From Rhizophagus sp. LPA8_4_AMF (Eukaryota; Glomeromycota; Glomeromycetes; Glomerales; Glomeraceae), in the NCBI GenBank assembly GCA_021464525.1, contig JADRCO010000152.1:1-47852 (forward strand): 47,852 bases of DNA, given 5' to 3'. Of the stretch, positions 1-12,409 are shown piece by piece; within the stretch, counting starts at the first letter, position 1, and each line of letters begins with the position of its first letter. The notes under the pieces were generated by a model. The model made no database searches and was not told the origin of the DNA. It saw nothing but the letters and a program-made list of their open reading frames with translations. Made by a program: the position numbers and the translations under genes.

Positions 1-50
<50 letters not shown>

Positions 51-51
51 A
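1..51. repeat. T30-A21 homopolymer palindrome
   Basis: The window opens with 30 T followed directly by 21 A. The same T-run-then-A-run arrangement recurs at 16563-16599, 19295-19320 and 21526-21542. It could be a natural poly(dT)/poly(dA) tract or an assembly edge effect. Confidence 0.9.
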
Positions 52-993
52 TTTTAATCTATTTATACGTAAATTTTTATTTAAGTAGAAAAAAAAACGG
101 ACTACTACCTCCGATTTAATTCCTTGTATGCTATAATGAGGGTTTTTAAAAGAAAAATAAATCTTTGATAGTTTAACTGGTTTTATAGTAATCAAGAGTT
201 TAAACTTGTTTCTTATATATATATATGTATATGTACATATATGTAAAATAATAAAAATTAACTGGTTCAAACTTTAATCAAGGGTGTTTTTTACTGGTAG
301 CCGTAGAATTAACAAGAACAATATCATAATATTGTGTCAAAAACAATATATGCATGAAGTTGCATATGTATTTAATTAATCACATAAAATGTAAGGGAAT
401 ACTTTTTTTTCAAAAAAATAAAATAAATTAAAAAATAAAAAAAATAAAAGATAAAAAAAATAAAGGAGAGAATTGAAATACGTTCCGAATTCACTTTTAC
501 GGGAAAATCCGTCAAACTTGTTTCATTACCTGAAATTAAATATAAATATTTTTAACTGGTAATTGACATATGTACATGTACGCACAGTCTGAGGACCCGA
601 AGTAACTAATGAATTTCCTTTATTTATGCAATTATATCATTTAGCGTAACAAATAAATTTTCTATTACTCTTAAAATTCAAGTAAGGTTTTTTTTTTAAA
701 TTTTTTTTTGGAAAAAAAAAATATATATAATTAATTACAGTAATTGGTGTTATTTTCTTACCGCCACAAGAAATCTGTAGATTTTTCATAATTCCCGACC
801 TGTTACATACTCGGCGTTACGTTATCTTTATTAGCGGAATATTCTTAACTGTAAACTCCATCGAGTAAACTTTAAAATATAACAATACATTTTTTTACCT
901 AATATTGGCGATTAAATTTTTAAATTTGATATTTATTAACACCATTACTAATTTCACGATAATTTTGATCAAAAAATCAAGATCACAATATTT

Positions 994-994
<1 letters not shown>

Positions 995-1049
<55 letters not shown>
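995..1049 (+). repeat. A55 homopolymer
   Basis: There are 55 consecutive A. No open frame lies directly 5' of it and I found no flanking direct repeat that would mark a retroposed poly(A) tail. Its exact length is likely to be unreliable in sequencing. Confidence 0.9.
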
Positions 1050-1051
<2 letters not shown>

Positions 1052-4000
1052 GAGCAACAATCAACTTAGAACAATCAAATATATAAATATGAAACACACA
1101 GGAAAATAAATAAACCATCACATGTTACTAATTAGTCCCCCCCTAATAATTTCTCTTTTTATAAGATTCATTGAAATATATATAATATATATTATTATAT
1201 GTATACTATTATACGTACATTATTATATTTAAATTTTATGTCAACCTTATCTTTTTACTAAAAAGAATTTTCCACTTAAATTAAACGAGTTTAAAAAATG
1301 CAAATATGGCAATACATTAATTAAAGAAATTTATAAAAAAAATTTTTTACAGATTGCTCCGGTTCAAATAAAAAAAACGGACTTCATTATCCGTTCGTGT
1401 GACTAATTTGCCTTCATTCAAACTTGTCTAAAAGAGGTTTAGTTAAAATATAAAATACGATATAGAGTAAAATATTTATTATCAATAAAATAAATATAAA
1501 CATGTAAGCTTTCAACAAGGCGCGGAATTAAATAAAAATTGTACCTTTTTAGCTAAGAACTCGTAAGATCAAACGGATTACAATACGTTCTATAAACTTT
1601 TAAAAGAATTACTATTAATATTCATGTAAATTGTACATTATTTGAATAGTAATATATAGTAATAATAAATGATTTCTAATACGTCCGTCATACCGATATT
1701 TTTTTTTACTGGTATCGTCTTACCTCTTGAATATTCTTTAACGCCCCTTTTTCTCTACCTCTTGTTTTATATACTAAATGTATTAGATTTCTAAATAGTA
1801 ATAAAAAAAAAGAAAGAGAATATTAATAATTACATTGGCGTCCTAAATAATCGGGGTACATAATATTTTTCCCTCCTAAACAAATATTATTATTTCACCA
1901 AGTTTATTCAATAATAAGTATAATTAATAATAAACAAATATCAAAGAAAATTACCAAATCACTATATTTAACCATGTCATCAATTCCAAAATTCAAGAGC
2001 ATATAGACGGGATCCATATCGATATGAAAATTTTTAAAAGAATATCGTGCCCATCCACCTGTTTTCTCAACGAGTTAAACGACACCATAATCTATTAACT
2101 AAAATAGTTCTTACAACAACAGATATTTATACTAATCCTTATAATGAAAATGTCCTTACTATAAGAATCAGGGTAAATCGTTATATCGAAGTCAGACTTA
2201 ACCAGCCGAATAATGGTTATTGGACCAATCGGACTTATAAAGACTTCGTCAATTGGACTATTACAATGGGCAAATATTTATAATCTAATGACTCAAGCCA
2301 ATCGGACATACAGTTATCGCTGTAGGTTTGATAAACTTGCACTATTACATATAATTAGAGAGAAATTTAATAAAATTAGATAAGATGGTGGATCAATATT
2401 ATTTTTCCCACATATTTAAGCATCAATTTTTATCTGATCATATTTATTATCTCGCAAATAGGAGCTATATATAGATTTTTAATTAATAATATTAGATTAA
2501 CTGAACATCGTAAATACCTGATGTTATATATTGAACTTCTTCCTTCGTTTAAGATAGTCGTCAAAGTGATCGTGAATATAAATTCAAATGACATACATTC
2601 GATTAATTAAAAATTAAAGAATAAAAAGAATATATATATATATATATCTGTAGCAACTATTTTACCTCACATTTTTTTCACACTATAAGAACGGAAATTA
2701 ATTTTGAAACTTGCAAAATTTTTCGGAAAAAATTTAAAAGTGACGAGGAAAATAGATCCAGAGATTATAAAATTTTGGTGTTGTGAAAAGTAAATTATCC
2801 ATACTACACCATAACACATCCAATAAAAAAAGTATGAAATTAGGAAATTAAACGTTCTATTATTTTTTTTTTTAATATACCACCTAACTACTAAAGCTTA
2901 TTCCCCCCTAGTACTCCTCTCATAAATACCATAATATACCCGCCCATGAATATCCAATCCGTGAATGTCAGGAACTCTGAAAATTCTAGACCTAAACTGT
3001 TGGTATGTAAGGTTCCTTGAATTGGTTTCATTGTACTTTCGCTAAATGAGCGATAATTTTCTTGCTACTGATTCTAGTTTAACTTAGGACTAAAGCTCTC
3101 CTATAAAAGGATTCTTGCAAGAGCCCTGTGTAAAGGTTTAACGTTAACATTAAAGTAAATAAAGATAATTAGAAATATAAAAGCCTTACCGTAATTGTTA
3201 AATTATAAAAAGGAAAAAGCAATTATCATAAAGATATAATAAGATTACGTCAACATACTTTGTTTTTGGCCTACATTTCAAAAGAAAAAATAGTTATGGG
3301 CCAAGTGAAAAAAAAAATGATTATCTGTTAGAAAACCATTTGATCAGCTGACAAAATTTCGTTACACGACCCGTATCACCAAATCTAGTGACGTAAATTG
3401 TGTAATGGATTATCACTAAAGCAATATCATCACTAAAGTAATATCAGATGACAATGAAGGTAGTAAAATAGACTGAAACAAGAATGGATTAAATTTATAA
3501 ATTGCTTTACTTACAAACCTTCAAGACGATTTTCAAGTTTCGAATTCAACTACTGATTTTTCAAAATAATTGAAAAAATTTAGTTTACAATAACTTAATT
3601 ACTTTTGCACGATGTTTGATCAATAAAAAAACTTTTACTTTAATTGCTCATAATCAACGTCTGACGCGCGTCAGTTATCATCTGACACAAATCGCTCATA
3701 TGAAGCGACACATGCATACAGTAGATTCCAATCTGAGATTAAGTAATCATGTAATGTAATGTTAAATTGTTAGAATATGACATCATAACATGTTTAAGTT
3801 ATTAGTGTTAAAATTATTTAGAGATACTCTAAAGGCTAATAACACTATGCTAATGTCCTTTTTAAACTCTATAATATTATTTTTTTCTAGCAGCAATTTC
3901 AGCCACCCAGCCTGTAGCGATGATAGCGATGATACGATCTTTGATATTGTTAATCTCTGATATGAAAATCATTGCTACTATATCTTTAACAGTTACTTTA

Positions 4001-4176
4001 TAATATCTTCAAGTTTCTGTTGATGCTGTTCGTATTGTTATTTCAACCTGCAATTCTCTTGTAGCTTTTATTGTTGATAATATCGTTTCTGTTGCTGCTG
4101 TAATTAGTTAAGTTCGAACAAAGTTGAACCAGTTCGACTAGTTACGGTTGACTTGGCTTTTCAAGTTGATGGAGTA

Positions 4177-4209
4177 GTCAACCGATGGTAACGACTCCAT
4201 CGGTTTGAC
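4177..4209. repeat. Stem-loop in a decayed TTGACTT/AACCGG-rich patch
   Basis: GTCAACCGATGG (4177-4188) pairs with CCATCGGTTTGAC (4197-4209) around an 8-nt loop, with one bulged base. It sits in a patch (about 4105-4250) built of variants of TCAAGT, TTGACTTG and AACCG on both strands, which looks like an eroded simple repeat rather than a regulatory hairpin. Confidence 0.5.
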
Positions 4210-5284
4210 TTGTATTTCAAGTCGGCTTGACTTGAACCGAATCGAATATTAGGTACACTAGTTGCAACTGCTACTGAATAATGAAAAAGATCATAAGGAC
4301 ATTAGTAAACTACTAATATTAAATTTAAATAACATATTATCATGGGGAATAATTGAAAAGTATTACAATGATGTGTTTTCATGTTTTTTTTCGTAAATGT
4401 AACAAATTCACAGTATTAGTGTTTTGATCAGGATGAAACCGGTATCGGACAATATAATTATTCAATCCGATTAAAAACTGCAATTAATTATTATCAAAGG
4501 ATAACGTTAATCGATTAACGGTTAATCGGTTAGAGTACAGTTACTACAGTATCTCAAAAATCCGGCTAATCGATTAAAATCACCTAAATCATAATCCTGG
4601 TCAAACTATCTAATGCGAAATATCGGGTCACGTGTTCTCAAAACCCAATTTGGTTTTTTATTCATTATTAAATTATCCGAAACCCGTGATCCGGATAAAA
4701 TCGGATGCACTACACGGATTTAATTGTGGAAAAGATTCTTTGTCTGATTATACTCTATTTTGATTCATTATAAATTGGAAATGTTTATATGTAATAAATT
4801 TATAAATAACATTATTTAAAGAGGAAATTTATTCATAAAAAAAATTCTCAATAAACTTAAAATATAATTGTTACATATTAATTTCTCGATTAATTGTAAC
4901 GTTGACGAATTATTCTAATTTTTTTTTTCCTTGTATCGAAGCAGTTAAGGTTTGCGGAAGCCGAAAGAGACGTTTTGAAATAAAAAAAAATAAAATAAAA
5001 TACGTACAATAATTTGATTGGATAATGCACGTAATTTCATGACAAAAAAATTTTATCTAAAATTAAACCTTTTGTTACATCGCATAAACTTAAATTCTTG
5101 AAATTATCTTTTGTTATACTTTCATTATGATTATTTAAAAAAAGTAGTAACAAGTATGTTGTTATTTAACACTCTTATTTTGAACAAAAAAGGGTAAAAA
5201 ATGTTATATACACTATATTTTCAAAGCGAGACGAACGAGAAAATCACAATGTTGGAAATTTTACGTAAAATTTCCATAAGTTGT

Positions 5285-5450
5285 GTAATAAAGAGTACGA
5301 AATAATAAATTAACCCAATGAAATAACGTTATTTGTTATTTCGATTTTTCGATTCACTTTTCGGAAAATTACGATTTATATTCGAAGTAATTACCAATAC
5401 TTTGTCGGGGACTATAATTGGGAATTAAGTAAAATATTGTTATAAATAAA
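5285..5450. repeat. Partial copy of the repeat that carries the HMG-box relics
   Basis: The stretch starting AATTAACCCAATGAAATAA and ending near a TATAATTGGGAA motif closely resembles the flanks of the HMG-box relic at 18.4-18.6 kb. The central coding-like part (about 120 bp) is missing here. The match was made by eye. Confidence 0.4.
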
Positions 5451-7720
5451 TAAAAATGTCATATTTTGTTTTCTTAGTCATTAAAAAGCTTATATTATAT
5501 CTTAAATTAAGGAGGATAATTAAATAATTTGAAGCATAATTTTAAATTTTTTTTTTTTTTTTTTTCACAGATTTTAATGTAAACCAAGCGAATTTATAGA
5601 GTCGATAACATGTACAAACTGTGATTATTATTAATGGTTTTGGTTTCTTTCTTATTCTTTTTTTTATTTTATTTTTTTTTAAAAAAAGAAAGAAAAAGAA
5701 GAAAAATTAGCTGCCATTCATTAATATGAATGAAAAGCGCCGTGTAAAAAAATCTAAAAAAAAAATACTTTATTGCATTTGAACACGCCAACGATTCCGA
5801 AATGTACTTGGGGCATATGATTCATGCGATTTTTAATAAGATGACCTCTTGGTTTCTTGGGCTGAACGGGTGTTCCGAAAATTTTTTTTTATCTAAAAAG
5901 GGTAAAATTAAAACAGTGGAACTTTGTCATTTTATGCATTAAAATTAAAAAGTTTGTTTCGAAACTGGAAAAAAAACCAGTTTATACAATATAATCATAT
6001 GATCAACATTGGTATAAAGATAATCACTATCCTGATAAGGTGGTATTATGTTTTCATCGGATCTAGTATTGTCATTGGTCAAAAAGAAATTATGGTTTAC
6101 AATAACGATAACGTCATTGGTTGGTAATTGTCAAAGTGCTGTGCATAACATATTTAAAAGTTCAACGGAATACGAATTTAGTAATTGATTAAGTTTTAAT
6201 AGAAATTATTATTTCTAGTTAGAATACATGCGTAATGGAGACTTGGAGATAATATTCATATTATGCTCTCCCGAGCTTTGCATAAAAGACACGATGTAGA
6301 AACAGGTATCTTTCCTTTTTTGGATAATTCCAGCCGAAATTATTTCGTACTTTCGTCATTCATTATACTGTAGGAAGGGAAGAATGGAAAAATATTAAAA
6401 ATATTAAATATTTCTTCATTTCAATTCTTTAAAAAAGAAGGCACATTACAATCATTTTTATTATAAACAATGTCTAAAATTTGAATAAAAGAAATTTAAT
6501 CATAGATTGAAATTATCAGCCCCGATATATTTGTGTAAAGGTTTTCATTAAACTTAATCTAGATATAGATTATAGAAAGGTTCATTATCAATTACGATGT
6601 TAAAATAGTAATAATGAATAAAAAATTTTGACCGTTACTCTCTAATAATTACGAATAAATGCGTTCATTGATGAATTGTCTACTACATATTTTAGAGAAT
6701 AGATTTTGGTATCTCCAATATTGTTCTTTAACAAATATTTGTTGCAAACGACTTGAGACACCCTACATTTTGTGCTTAATTTAAGACCATGAAATAAAAA
6801 AACGTACATTTTTTTTCATTCGTGTAACGAAGTTATAGAATGCTTCAATTACTCTTCAACGTATTCAAGAATATGTTATCGATAGTACCTTTCAGGAAAC
6901 GAACCTTTCCTCACAAATTTCAATCCGTATAATGTCAATAAGATGATGTTTATTGGATCAAAGACTTTATTAACTAAATAATTATAAGAATGATATCGGA
7001 AATTTTCATTGGGAAGCGAAGTAGCATTTATCTCAATATCGAGGAGTATTAAGTTTTTATCAGCTTCATTCCTTATTTATTGACCTTTCAATTCGTGGCA
7101 TAAATTATTGCATACACTTGGATAAGAGTCAACACATAGTTCATTTACTAATAATATTAATAAAATTATTATTATTGCAAATTTACATTATTTAAAAACA
7201 TGTTATTGCAATGGAGGATGTTCCAAAATTAATTTCATTGATATACAATACAAAGAAATTTACGAAAACAAATAGAAAAAGTATAGTATGTAAAAAAGAG
7301 TTTTAGGATTATTAAACACGCGCGCCATTACTAATAGCATAGCGTTGAACTCAAAATATTTCGAATTGTAGAGTGTTTAACCAGTTGTCGTGATTTTTTA
7401 ATGATAATCTTTATCCATCCACTCTTACTGTTACTTCAAGAGAATAAATACTACCGCTCAAAAATAAAATGAAATTTAACGTATTAATTAATTTGAAATA
7501 AATATGTATTATATACTTTTATTCTAATTTACGTTGCTAGTAAAAGAATTTTTAACTCAAATTCTAACCTTTAGTTAGCATTTCAAATCTAATTGTTCTT
7601 GTGTTTGGTTCCAAGTTCTTGGTTAAAATTTCTAGTTCAGTTTTCAACATAGTATGTGATGTTTATTTGTTTTTGATGAATTCTTCAAACTCTGGTTTCT
7701 ATGGCTGCTCTTTGAGCGTT

Positions 7721-7846
7721 CTAAATTTCATACTTATACTCCGTGTTGATACTTGGGTAAATAATCACTTCCTTAGAAAGTTGCTCCGCAACTGTAGAAG
7801 GACCTTCTGTAACTCTAACACCCTCTAACACTGGTCTTTCGGGCAT
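7721..7846 (-). pseudogene. Short coding-like relic, function unknown
   Basis: A 41-codon minus-strand frame opens with ATG and reads MPERPVLEGVRVTEGPSTVA and onward to TAG. Its amino-acid composition is far less biased to Lys/Asn/Ile/Phe than random frames in this DNA, which suggests decayed coding sequence. Further protein-like but interrupted frames continue on both sides. I do not recognise the family; a transposon-derived fragment is one option. Confidence 0.22.
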
Positions 7847-8300
7847 TTAATTTTACCAACACAGCTTAAACCCACTACCACAAGTGATTTCGGTTTCTTC
7901 GGAGTTTGGACTGCTATTAATACAGCAAATAGTTTAATATCACTGTATATTATTATGGAAGAGAATATTGTGGTTAAACTGAAAGAATTACTTAATATCC
8001 GGTTTGAAGCAAATCGACGAAAATTTGCTGAATCGAAAATTAATGTCGATAGAAAGTTGCCGAGTGAGAGGAACTAAAGAAGTATTGACAGATGATTGAG
8101 TTTCAACCTAACTAGATGGAAAAAAATCAACAAACCCGAAATTATGATAGATAGACCTTAAAAAATCTTCCGAACTATGAAGAAATATTATATACATGCT
8201 TCGAAATTTTCGTAGTTAGTAAAAAAGCAATTTCCCTTAATAAAATCTAATGAAGTTTATATATATCACATTAACAAAGTAATATATTTTAGATTGGCTC

Positions 8301-8756
8301 GTGAGTCGTGACGTAAAATTATTTCATAATTATGCAATATTAGGTAACACAACCCGTTTTATACTAGACAAAAAGGTGCTCATTATTCATTTATCGCCCA
8401 TTCATCTATTTAATCGGGATAGTCCGCGGAATTTAGAGATCTGCAAGAACGTCATACATCTTTTAAAGCAAAACTTTCATAACAATTTAGGTATTCATAA
8501 TCATCATTTTTTTATCATAATACTAGGAAACGGAACCCCGTTGTAACTTTTGAGTCCGGGGTTAAAATGGATAAAATTAAAATTTGAGATTTTATTGGCT
8601 GAAGATCAGAAAAACGCCCGTGACCACAAATTTTTCACAGCTCGCTTCGCTCCGGACAATTCTTTAAACGAAGGAATAATCAAAGAAGCGAATTTGCTCT
8701 ATATGAAACATATTTCTTTGTATAAATTTAAATTTCACAAATTATTTTCTGAATAA
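8301..8756 (+). pseudogene. Open frame of about 150 codons broken by a single stop
   Basis: Two stretches in the same frame (8301-8546 and 8550-8756) are separated only by one TAA and two further codons. Together they give about 150 codons that open with GTG, not ATG. The second half (RDHKFFTARFAPDNSLNEG) has protein-like composition. No family is recognised. It could be a relic inactivated by a nonsense change, or chance. Confidence 0.22.
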
Positions 8757-8960
8757 TGTAGGATAATCCATTTGGAAATTTTAAGTTCCGGATATCCGAT
8801 CCGAATAATTATCCCAGAACAAATCCGAAGATAAAAAAGCTGGTTATGAAAATATTAGGATAATCCGAATTATTCATAGGATTACCCATTTCACAAACTT
8901 TAGATTCGTTCAAAATTAACAGGATATAAATCCGGATAAATAGGATAGGATAAATCCCAA
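8757..8960. repeat. Degenerate GGATAATCC/TCCGGATA repeat tract
   Basis: Imperfect variants of GGATAATCC, ATCCGGATA and GGATAAATCC recur through the tract on both strands. A related tract with ATCCGGATAA and ATCGGAT motifs lies at about 4430-4730, suggesting an interspersed repeat family with short palindromic motifs. Confidence 0.45.
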
Positions 8961-9569
8961 GATTTTATCCATTCAAGGAAAACTCTACTTAGGAAAATTG
9001 ATTGTATTTGTTGGGCCCTCAGATTTACCTAACACTTTTAGCCTACATTAATATTCATGCAGGTTAAAAGTGTCGAACAAACTTCCTGTTGGCCGCCAAT
9101 ATTGAATAAAATTTTATGTTTAAAAAATCGAATTCAATTATCCCGTTTTATTGGAAAAGAAACAAATATAAAACAATAACAGATATGGAAATATTCATTC
9201 TAACTGAAGTAAATCCAATTTGTTTGGTCGGTTTCGCTTCAACTAATGTTGATTCCTAAGTAAAAAAAGTAGAAAAGTTACTTATCTAGAACTCGAAATA
9301 TATGATAAATATTCGTATTAAATATAAATTATTTTTTTAAATAATCTTTTTATCAACTAGATGTAAAAACATATAAATAGCGGAATTGCATAATGGCGGT
9401 AATACAAGTTAACAACTCAGTTGAATATTAACAAAAACGGAAATACCTACATGATTATCCGCAAACTTGGACTCTACCATTATATTATGATCCTGGTAAA
9501 TGAGCTTTCAGTTTAAAAAACCAGAGCCTTGGATCTGTGATGCCTGCCTAAATTCTTTTTGCCAAAAGT

Positions 9570-9895
9570 TTCGGTTCGTCATCAACTAGTTTCGGTTTCG
9601 TCATTGACTAAACTTTTAGTAATAATTTTTAATTTAATTTTAGTTATATAAAAATTATAATTTTATTATAAATATATAAAATTTTAACATATATAATAAT
9701 TATATAAATTCTTTTTAAAAAATATTCTATTTTAATAAATTTATTTTGTCAGTAAATTATTATAATTAAAAATCCATGGAAATCTATGGAAAATTTATGG
9801 AATATTGAATTTCGGCATTTCGTCTTTTAATTTTAAATGTCTAAACTATTTCTGTTCGTCAAACGACTAAATATTTCGGTTTCGTCCAGCATCAT
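9570..9895. repeat. Element bordered by TTTCGGTTTCGTC motifs
   Basis: TTTCGGTTCGTC and TTTCGGTTTCGTC occur at about 9572-9604 and again at about 9878-9892, with degraded variants (ATTTCGGCATTTCGTC) in between. The core is almost pure A/T. The right edge reads GTCCAGCATCATTATCTTGG and the left edge carries a weakly similar inverted TTGGATCTGTGATGC. This suggests an old interspersed element; the borders are not certain. Confidence 0.35.
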
Positions 9896-10387
9896 TATCT
9901 TGGACCATTAAATACAAGTAAAAATATTGACCAAAGCCACGAAGAATTACTTGCTAATTTAATATAAACCAAAAAAAAAGAGAATTCAGGATTATATTCG
10001 TATGCAAATATATTTATAATTAATCATTTTATTTATAAGATAAATATGTTTATTTATTAAAATTCCAAAGTTGTATTATGGCTTTACAATTAATAAACAA
10101 TCAAAAAGTCAACCACCAGAAGTTTAGAACGTATAAAAAGAATCAAATATAATAATAAATAATAACGTAATAAAAGTGAAAGAAATAAACAATAACAGTA
10201 AATAACTTTAATCTATAACTTATGAACTATTGTTTCCTGTTTAAAAATGCTTTGTTTTTATTCCTTAATTGTCATAATTAAAATAATTTTACGTATAAAT
10301 GTCAATTTGATCGTCACAATAACAATACAACAATACAACAATAACACATATTGATCATTCACCGCACTGACCGCAGTATAGGCTAAA

Positions 10388-10627
10388 CTACATAAACCCA
10401 TAAACCTGAGTTTGCGTATCAATTATTACAATTATTACAAACATAAACCCATAAATCTGAGTTTGCGTATCAATTATTACAATTATTACAAACATAAACC
10501 CTGCGTATCAATTATTTATTACAAACATAAACCCATAAATCTGAGTTTGCGTTGCGTATCAATTATTACAATTATCACAAACATAAACCCATAAATCTGA
10601 GTTTGCGTTGCGTATCAATTATTACAA
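10388..10627 (+). repeat. Minisatellite, about 50-bp unit, 4-5 copies, upstream of F-box gene
   Basis: Units of about 50 bp (ACATAAACCCATAAATCTGAG followed by TTTGCGTATCAATTATTACA) repeat four to five times. The third copy has an internal deletion and the last two carry an extra TTGCG. The array ends 22 bases before the ATG of the F-box gene at 10650, so it lies where the promoter or 5' leader should be. The downstream paralog at 12410 has no such array. Confidence 0.85.
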
Positions 10628-10649
10628 CAGTTAGACAAATTTCGAAATA

Positions 10650-12113
10650 ATGTCACATATGATCGAAGATTGTCTCATAATTATTTTCAACGAATTGATA
10701 GAGGAACCATCATCTCTATATTCATGTATTTTGGTAAATAGATTCTGGTGTCGTATAGCTATGCCAATATTATGGAAAGATCCTTTTGAATTTGATACTG
10801 GTAGCGAGGATTCACTTTCTCATCGTAAACTTTATAATTTAATAACTTCATTATTACCAACATCTTCAAAAAAACTTTTATTGGATGAAGATATTGTATC
10901 ACCTATACAAGAATTTTCAAACCAATCATTGTTCAACTACATTAGCTTTTCATCACAGGTCCCACCAAATTTCATTAATAATATGATAAATAAGTTAATT
11001 AAAAAAGAAGATGGATTTGATAAATATAAAGAAAAAAATAAAAAAAATCTATTGGAACAGGAAATTTATAAATTATTTATAAATAATTGTAAGGACATCA
11101 AACATTTTAATTGGCAAACAACACAACCTTTGTCTCAATTTCAGGGAACATCAGCATGTTTCTCTCAACTTTGTTCCTTAATAATCGATTTACAATTGAT
11201 TAATCCGACAGAATTATTTGCAATGGCACAAATTTGTCAAAATATTGAAGAATTATCCATATCTGGTTGTTGTAATGTCATTCCAGAAGGATTAATTTGG
11301 TTTATTGATACTCAAAAGAATTTACGATCGTTAAGTTTATATATTGAAGGTGCTAAAATACAATGTTTACAATTAAGTGAAGTAATCGAAAGAAAAGCTG
11401 CTACACTAAAAAAACTTAGCATAGGACAAAATATTATATTACTCTCACCCAAATTTCTTCCATCATTAATTAAATTAGAATATTTGGAACTTAACGAACA
11501 AACATATAATACCGAAAGTACAGAAATGTGTGAATGGAAGAAACATTTATTAATATCTTCTTTTCCAAATCTTCAATATCTTAAAACCGCAATTTTAGCA
11601 TCTTGTGAATATCATACGTTAATCGAAAAATCTATTGGAAATATTTTAGAAATTAATATACTTCATACATTTGATCAAAATCGAGAATATACCAATAAAT
11701 TAATTAAAGCGATCGCCGAAAAGTGTCCAAAGATAGAGAACTTAACTATTAGTGCTGAACTTGAGAATTTAGATGGAATAAAAGGAATTCTCTTGAATTG
11801 TACACAATTAAAAATGATAAATCTTTCAACAAATAACAAAGAAAAAGATAATTGTGATAAATTATTAGAAATTTTAACAAATTATTCACCAAAAACTTTA
11901 TATGAATTTTCTTTTAATGTAAATTGGAAATTTTCAATTGAAGGTTTAGAAAAATTTTTTAAAAATTGGAGAAATAGGAAACCACTCACATTTACTATGA
12001 AATTTATTGGTGACATAGATAAGGAATATAAAAGGATTGTTGAAAAGTATTATGAAGAAGGAATAATCAAAGAAAATTTACTAGACGAGGATGTTCCATT
12101 CGTACAACAATAA
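10650..12113 (+). CDS. F-box protein with leucine-rich C-terminal region
   Basis: This is a 487-residue intronless gene. An F-box occupies about residues 4-45 (CLIIIFNELIEEPSSLYSC, then LVNRFWCRIAMPILWKDPF). Such motifs bind Skp1 and bring targets to SCF ubiquitin ligases. The rest is leucine/isoleucine-rich with irregular LRR-like strands (for example NLRSLSLYIEG, LKKLSIGQ, LEYLELNEQ), the usual target-binding region. Length and layout match the expanded F-box/LRR family of arbuscular mycorrhizal fungi. The ATG at 10650 is used because the start context (aataATGTCACA) is shared with the paralog 297 bp downstream. That paralog lacks residues 4-6 of this protein. The target is unknown. The SCF role is inferred from the family. 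Confidence 0.85.
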   Translation: MSHMIEDCLIIIFNELIEEPSSLYSCILVNRFWCRIAMPILWKDPFEFDTGSEDSLSHRKLYNLITSLLPTSSKKLLLDEDIVSPIQEFSNQSLFNYISFSSQVPPNFINNMINKLIKKEDGFDKYKEKNKKNLLEQEIYKLFINNCKDIKHFNWQTTQPLSQFQGTSACFSQLCSLIIDLQLINPTELFAMAQICQNIEELSISGCCNVIPEGLIWFIDTQKNLRSLSLYIEGAKIQCLQLSEVIERKAATLKKLSIGQNIILLSPKFLPSLIKLEYLELNEQTYNTESTEMCEWKKHLLISSFPNLQYLKTAILASCEYHTLIEKSIGNILEINILHTFDQNREYTNKLIKAIAEKCPKIENLTISAELENLDGIKGILLNCTQLKMINLSTNNKEKDNCDKLLEILTNYSPKTLYEFSFNVNWKFSIEGLEKFFKNWRNRKPLTFTMKFIGDIDKEYKRIVEKYYEEGIIKENLLDEDVPFVQQ

Positions 12114-12409
12114 TAATTACAAAATTGTATATCTGATAATCTGGCATATCGCCAAACACCTTCTTAATTGCGTTAATAACGTATTTCTCTTGTAAAGATA
12201 TGAAAATAAATCGATTATTAATCATGTTTATCTTTTTGCTTTTATAACCTCATTATGGTCTCAAACAAAAACCTTTGATCATCAGATCATATGAATACCG
12301 TTACACACCCTTTAGCAAAATAAATTTAAAAAGTCTAACAAAAAAAAAAAATATATAATTTTTAAATTCATTTCTCTCTTTCGTTTTGTGAATATAATTT
12401 TAGATAATA

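Larger units (their letters stand above)
52..10380. other. Gene-poor, A+T-rich region with degenerate repeats
   Basis: I see no convincing intact gene here. Apparent open frames such as those beginning at 2047, 5924 and 7601 lack an ATG start and have no recognisable domain. The region holds homopolymer tracts, a stem-loop near 4.18 kb, degenerate ATCCGGAT-type repeat tracts near 4.43-4.73 and 8.76-8.96 kb, TTTCGGTTTCGTC-type repeats near 9.57-9.90 kb, and two weak coding relics at 7.7 and 8.3-8.76 kb. On the minus strand at 3.9-4.1 kb a short frame rich in Thr, Ala and Glu is readable, but it is broken by stops. Confidence 0.6.

Noticed and set aside
995-1049. A55 run as a retroposed poly(A) tail
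   Set aside because: No coding sequence directly upstream and no flanking target duplication were found.
2047-2283. 78-residue plus-strand ORF
   Set aside because: It opens with GTG, has no in-frame ATG near its start, and shows no recognisable domain or splice context, though composition is mildly protein-like.
5924-6127. 67-residue plus-strand ORF
   Set aside because: TTG start and a composition typical of A+T-rich non-coding DNA.
10412-10594. 60-residue ORF, and the idea of a CRISPR-like array
   Set aside because: The ORF is the minisatellite translated. Units are adjacent with no unique spacers, and the DNA is eukaryotic.
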